This document shows, piece by piece, positions 5,492 through 6,839 of a stretch of DNA of 6,839 bases (positions are counted from its first letter, which is position 1; each line of letters opens with the position of its first letter). Below the pieces are notes generated by a model. The model had not been told where the DNA came from. It did no database searches and saw only the letters and a program-made list of their open reading frames with translations. The DNA lies in contig JAATGE010000585.1 in assembly GCA_015654825.1 (NCBI GenBank), forward strand, positions 1 through 6,839, read 5' to 3'. Position numbers and translations under genes: made by a program. Source of the stretch: Rhodospirillales bacterium. GTDB lineage: Bacteria > Pseudomonadota > Alphaproteobacteria > Acetobacterales > Acetobacteraceae.

Positions 5492-6130
5492 TTATATTGC
5501 CCCCTTTTCGCTGCGCGACTCGGCGGCCGACGCCAGCGGTGCATAGGCCGCGCCCTCCGCTTCGTAGAACGCCAGCAGGCCGGCGCGATCGGCGGCGGGG
5601 CGGTTCTGACCGAGCTTCCACTTTCCGTGCAGCGTATCGATGCGCAGCGTGACGCCGACGATCGCGCGCAGCATTTGCGCGGTGTAGGCGGGTGGCGCGT
5701 CGGTGACCTGCCAGGGCGCGGCGCGGCCGGCTTCGTGGCGGGCTGTGAGGTGGCTCACCAGGGCGAGCAGCCGGTCGGGCTCGTGGTAGAATTCCGGGCG
5801 GCCGGTGGCGTGCACCGTGACGTAGTTCCAGGTCGGCACCACGCGGCCGTGTTCCGCCTTCGAGGGATAGGCGGAGGGCGAGACGTAGCCGTCGGGGCCG
5901 GGAAAGATTGCCAGCGCCGCGCCGGCGGGGGCCTGCCATTGCGGGTTGGCGCGCGCCAGGTGGAAGTGCAGCGTGCCGAACGGGCCTTCGTCGCGCGCGA
6001 GCAGCATGGGCAGGTGGGTGGCGGTGGGCTCGCCGTTTGCGGCGGTGACGAAGATGGCCAAGCCCGAGGCCTCGATGGCGTCGTGCAGCACTGTCAGCCG
6101 GGTTTCGGCGAAGGCTTCGGGCACGTACAT
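5492..6130 (-). CDS. paiB: PaiB-family FMN-binding protein / putative transcriptional regulator
   Basis: A 212-residue protein with the full set of PaiB motifs: MYVPEAF at 1-7, ATHLP at 37-41, HLARANPQW at 57-65, FPGPDGYVSPSAY at 76-88, VPTWNYVTVHATG at 98-110, and LHGKWKLGQNR at 167-177. The fold is the FMN-binding split barrel of flavin reductases and PNPOx-like proteins. In Bacillus, PaiB was described as a negative regulator of sporulation and degradative enzyme genes. No DNA-binding helix-turn-helix is evident here, so 'regulator' is a family label rather than something visible. The frame is open upstream to 6427, but that part is a Pro/Arg-rich antisense shadow of the kinase gene. The ATG at 6130 is preceded by a strong AAGGAGAA about 9 nt upstream and gives the family N-terminus. 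It diverges from the ROK kinase across 116 bp. Confidence 0.93.
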   Translation of the reverse strand: MYVPEAFAETRLTVLHDAIEASGLAIFVTAANGEPTATHLPMLLARDEGPFGTLHFHLARANPQWQAPAGAALAIFPGPDGYVSPSAYPSKAEHGRVVPTWNYVTVHATGRPEFYHEPDRLLALVSHLTARHEAGRAAPWQVTDAPPAYTAQMLRAIVGVTLRIDTLHGKWKLGQNRPAADRAGLLAFYEAEGAAYAPLASAAESRSEKGAI

Positions 6131-6152
6131 CGCATCGTTCTCCTTGGGTGGT

Positions 6153-6181
6153 TTGATGCGGGGGCGGCCTGCCGGTATCAA
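6153..6181. promoter_or_regulatory. TTGAT/ATCAA dyad, possible divergent promoter or operator
   Basis: On the plus strand TTGATG (6153-6158) is followed after exactly 17 nt by TATCAA (6176-6181), each a 4/6 match to the sigma-70 boxes. The arrangement is a near-symmetric dyad, so on the minus strand TTGATA (5/6 to a -35 box) is followed after 17 nt by CATCAA, a weak -10. It lies between the paiB and kinase starts. A plus-strand start near 6188 would place the short leader ORF about 18 nt into the RNA. The symmetry could equally be an operator. No computed score supports this. Confidence 0.4.
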
Positions 6182-6205
6182 CCGCGGCGCAGGTGGGGCG
6201 GCAGG

Positions 6206-6250
6206 ATGCTTAGCAAAATTTGGCCGTTTTGGCGCGGCGTTGGCCGATGA
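6206..6250 (+). CDS. Possible 14-codon leader ORF upstream of the ROK kinase
   Basis: The frame reads MLSKIWPFWRGVGR. AGGTGGGG at 6191-6198 lies 7-10 nt before its ATG and is a plausible ribosome binding site. Its TGA (6248-6250) overlaps the kinase ATG (6247-6249) as ATGA, the usual sign of translational coupling. The kinase has no Shine-Dalgarno of its own. The peptide has two Trp and one Phe and no run of one amino acid, so amino-acid attenuation is not obvious. It is too short for coding statistics, and the same frame is open far upstream as an antisense shadow of paiB, so it could be chance. Confidence 0.3.
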   Translation: MLSKIWPFWRGVGR

Positions 6251-6839
6251 GCGGGCGCTGGCGCATCGGCGTCGATTTCGGCGGCACGAAAATCGAAATC
6301 GTTGTCCTGGCGCCGGACGGTGTGGAGGCGGTGCGCCGGCGCGTCGCCAACCCGCGCGTGTATGAGGCGGCGGTGCGGACGGTGGTGGAACTTGTGGCCG
6401 GCGCGGAGGCCGAGGTGGGGCGCGCATGCACCGTGGGGGTGGGCATTCCGGGCGCGATCAGTCCGTTCACCGGCGCGGTGCACAACGCCAACTCCGTGTG
6501 GATGAACGATCATTGTTTCGATCAGGATTTGGCGGCGGCGCTGGCGCGCCCGGTGCGCGTGGAGAACGATGCCAATTGCTTCGCGTTGGCCGAGGCCAGC
6601 GACGGTGCGGCCGCCGGCAAGCGGGTGGTGTTCGGCGTTATCCTGGGCACCGGCTGCGGCGGGGCGATCGTGGTGAATGGGGCGGTGCTGGCCGGGCTGC
6701 ACCGGATCGGCGGGGAATGGGGGCATAACCCGCTGCCATGGCCGGGGGCCGAGGACCTGCCGTATCCGCCGTGCTTCTGCGGTCATGACGGCTGCATCGA
6801 GCGCTACATTTCGGGGCCGTCGCTGGCGGCGGATTGCGA
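6247..6839 (+). CDS. mak: ROK-family sugar kinase, fructokinase (Mak)-like, 3' end beyond the window
   Basis: ATP-dependent sugar kinase; the first 197 codons are present and the gene continues past the right edge (family length about 300). The phosphate-1 motif GVDFGGTK is at 8-15. GVGIPGAISPFTGAVHNANS at 64-83 is the sugar-side signature. ENDAN at 106-110 holds the catalytic base Asp108. GTGCGG at 134-139 is phosphate-2. GGEWGHNPLPW at 155-165 includes the sugar-binding Glu157 and His160. The ROK zinc motif C-F-C-G-H-D-G-C at 176-183 supplies Cys176, Cys178 and Cys183. The SPFTG..NANS and EWGHNPLPW strings match what I remember of E. coli Mak more than NagK, so fructose is the best-guess substrate. 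There is no N-terminal helix-turn-helix, so it is not a ROK repressor. The ATG at 6247 puts the phosphate-1 motif at the usual distance. The frame is open only back to 6214, and TTG 6229 is a less likely start. Confidence 0.88.
   Translation, partial: MSGRWRIGVDFGGTKIEIVVLAPDGVEAVRRRVANPRVYEAAVRTVVELVAGAEAEVGRACTVGVGIPGAISPFTGAVHNANSVWMNDHCFDQDLAAALARPVRVENDANCFALAEASDGAAAGKRVVFGVILGTGCGGAIVVNGAVLAGLHRIGGEWGHNPLPWPGAEDLPYPPCFCGHDGCIERYISGPSLAADC

Noticed and set aside
6131..6427. N-terminal extension of the paiB frame
   Set aside because: The Pro/Arg-rich sequence is antisense to the ROK kinase. The ATG at 6130 has a strong ribosome binding site and the family N-terminus.
6178..6786. A 202-codon minus-strand frame rich in His, Arg and Pro
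   Set aside because: It is antisense to the ROK kinase, whose frame carries all family motifs.

Overview
This is a GC-rich window, apparently chromosomal, most likely from an alphaproteobacterium. The main clue is the consecutive same-strand order aroE-coaE-dnaQ, which is characteristic of that class. A PEP-CTERM protein with an Arg-rich tail and GC-rich dispersed intergenic repeats fit too. The order (perhaps Rhodospirillales/Acetobacteraceae) is a guess from the repeat style and cannot be settled here.

Layout. At 1-171 I see no gene, only two dyads. Seven genes lie on the minus strand. Read in their own direction from right to left they are: a PaiB-family FMN-binding protein (5492-6130); an MDR-type NADP-dependent oxidoreductase (4194-5204); shikimate dehydrogenase aroE (3348-4181); dephospho-CoA kinase coaE (2653-3351); DNA polymerase III epsilon dnaQ (1998-2675); an alpha/beta hydrolase (1040-1879); and a small exported PEP-CTERM protein (172-693). 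The only plus-strand gene is a ROK-family sugar kinase resembling the fructokinase Mak. It starts at 6247 and runs off the right edge after 197 codons.

The oxidoreductase, aroE, coaE and dnaQ form a tight probable operon: 12-nt gap, 4-nt ATGA overlap, 23-nt overlap. It links aromatic amino acid synthesis, the last step of CoA synthesis and replication proofreading. These are housekeeping functions grouped by conserved gene order rather than by pathway. paiB and the ROK kinase diverge from a 116-bp region. That region holds a TTGAT/ATCAA dyad spaced like a -35/-10 pair on both strands, and a possible 14-codon leader ORF whose TGA overlaps the kinase ATG.

The gaps between genes carry two families of repeats. 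One is a GTAG-footed, CCCGGG-cored REP-like hairpin (about 807-833, 1022-1043, 1948-1999). The other is a modular GC-rich hairpin repeat (2694-2768, 5261-5314, 5431-5455). One copy of the second family lies inside the 3' end of coaE and encodes an unusual C-terminal tail. I found no rRNA, tRNA, CRISPR array, transposase, phage gene or defence system. Nothing here is clearly an undescribed system. The most unusual points are the repeat-derived CoaE tail, stop codons lying in or beside REP feet, and the leader/dyad arrangement ahead of the kinase.
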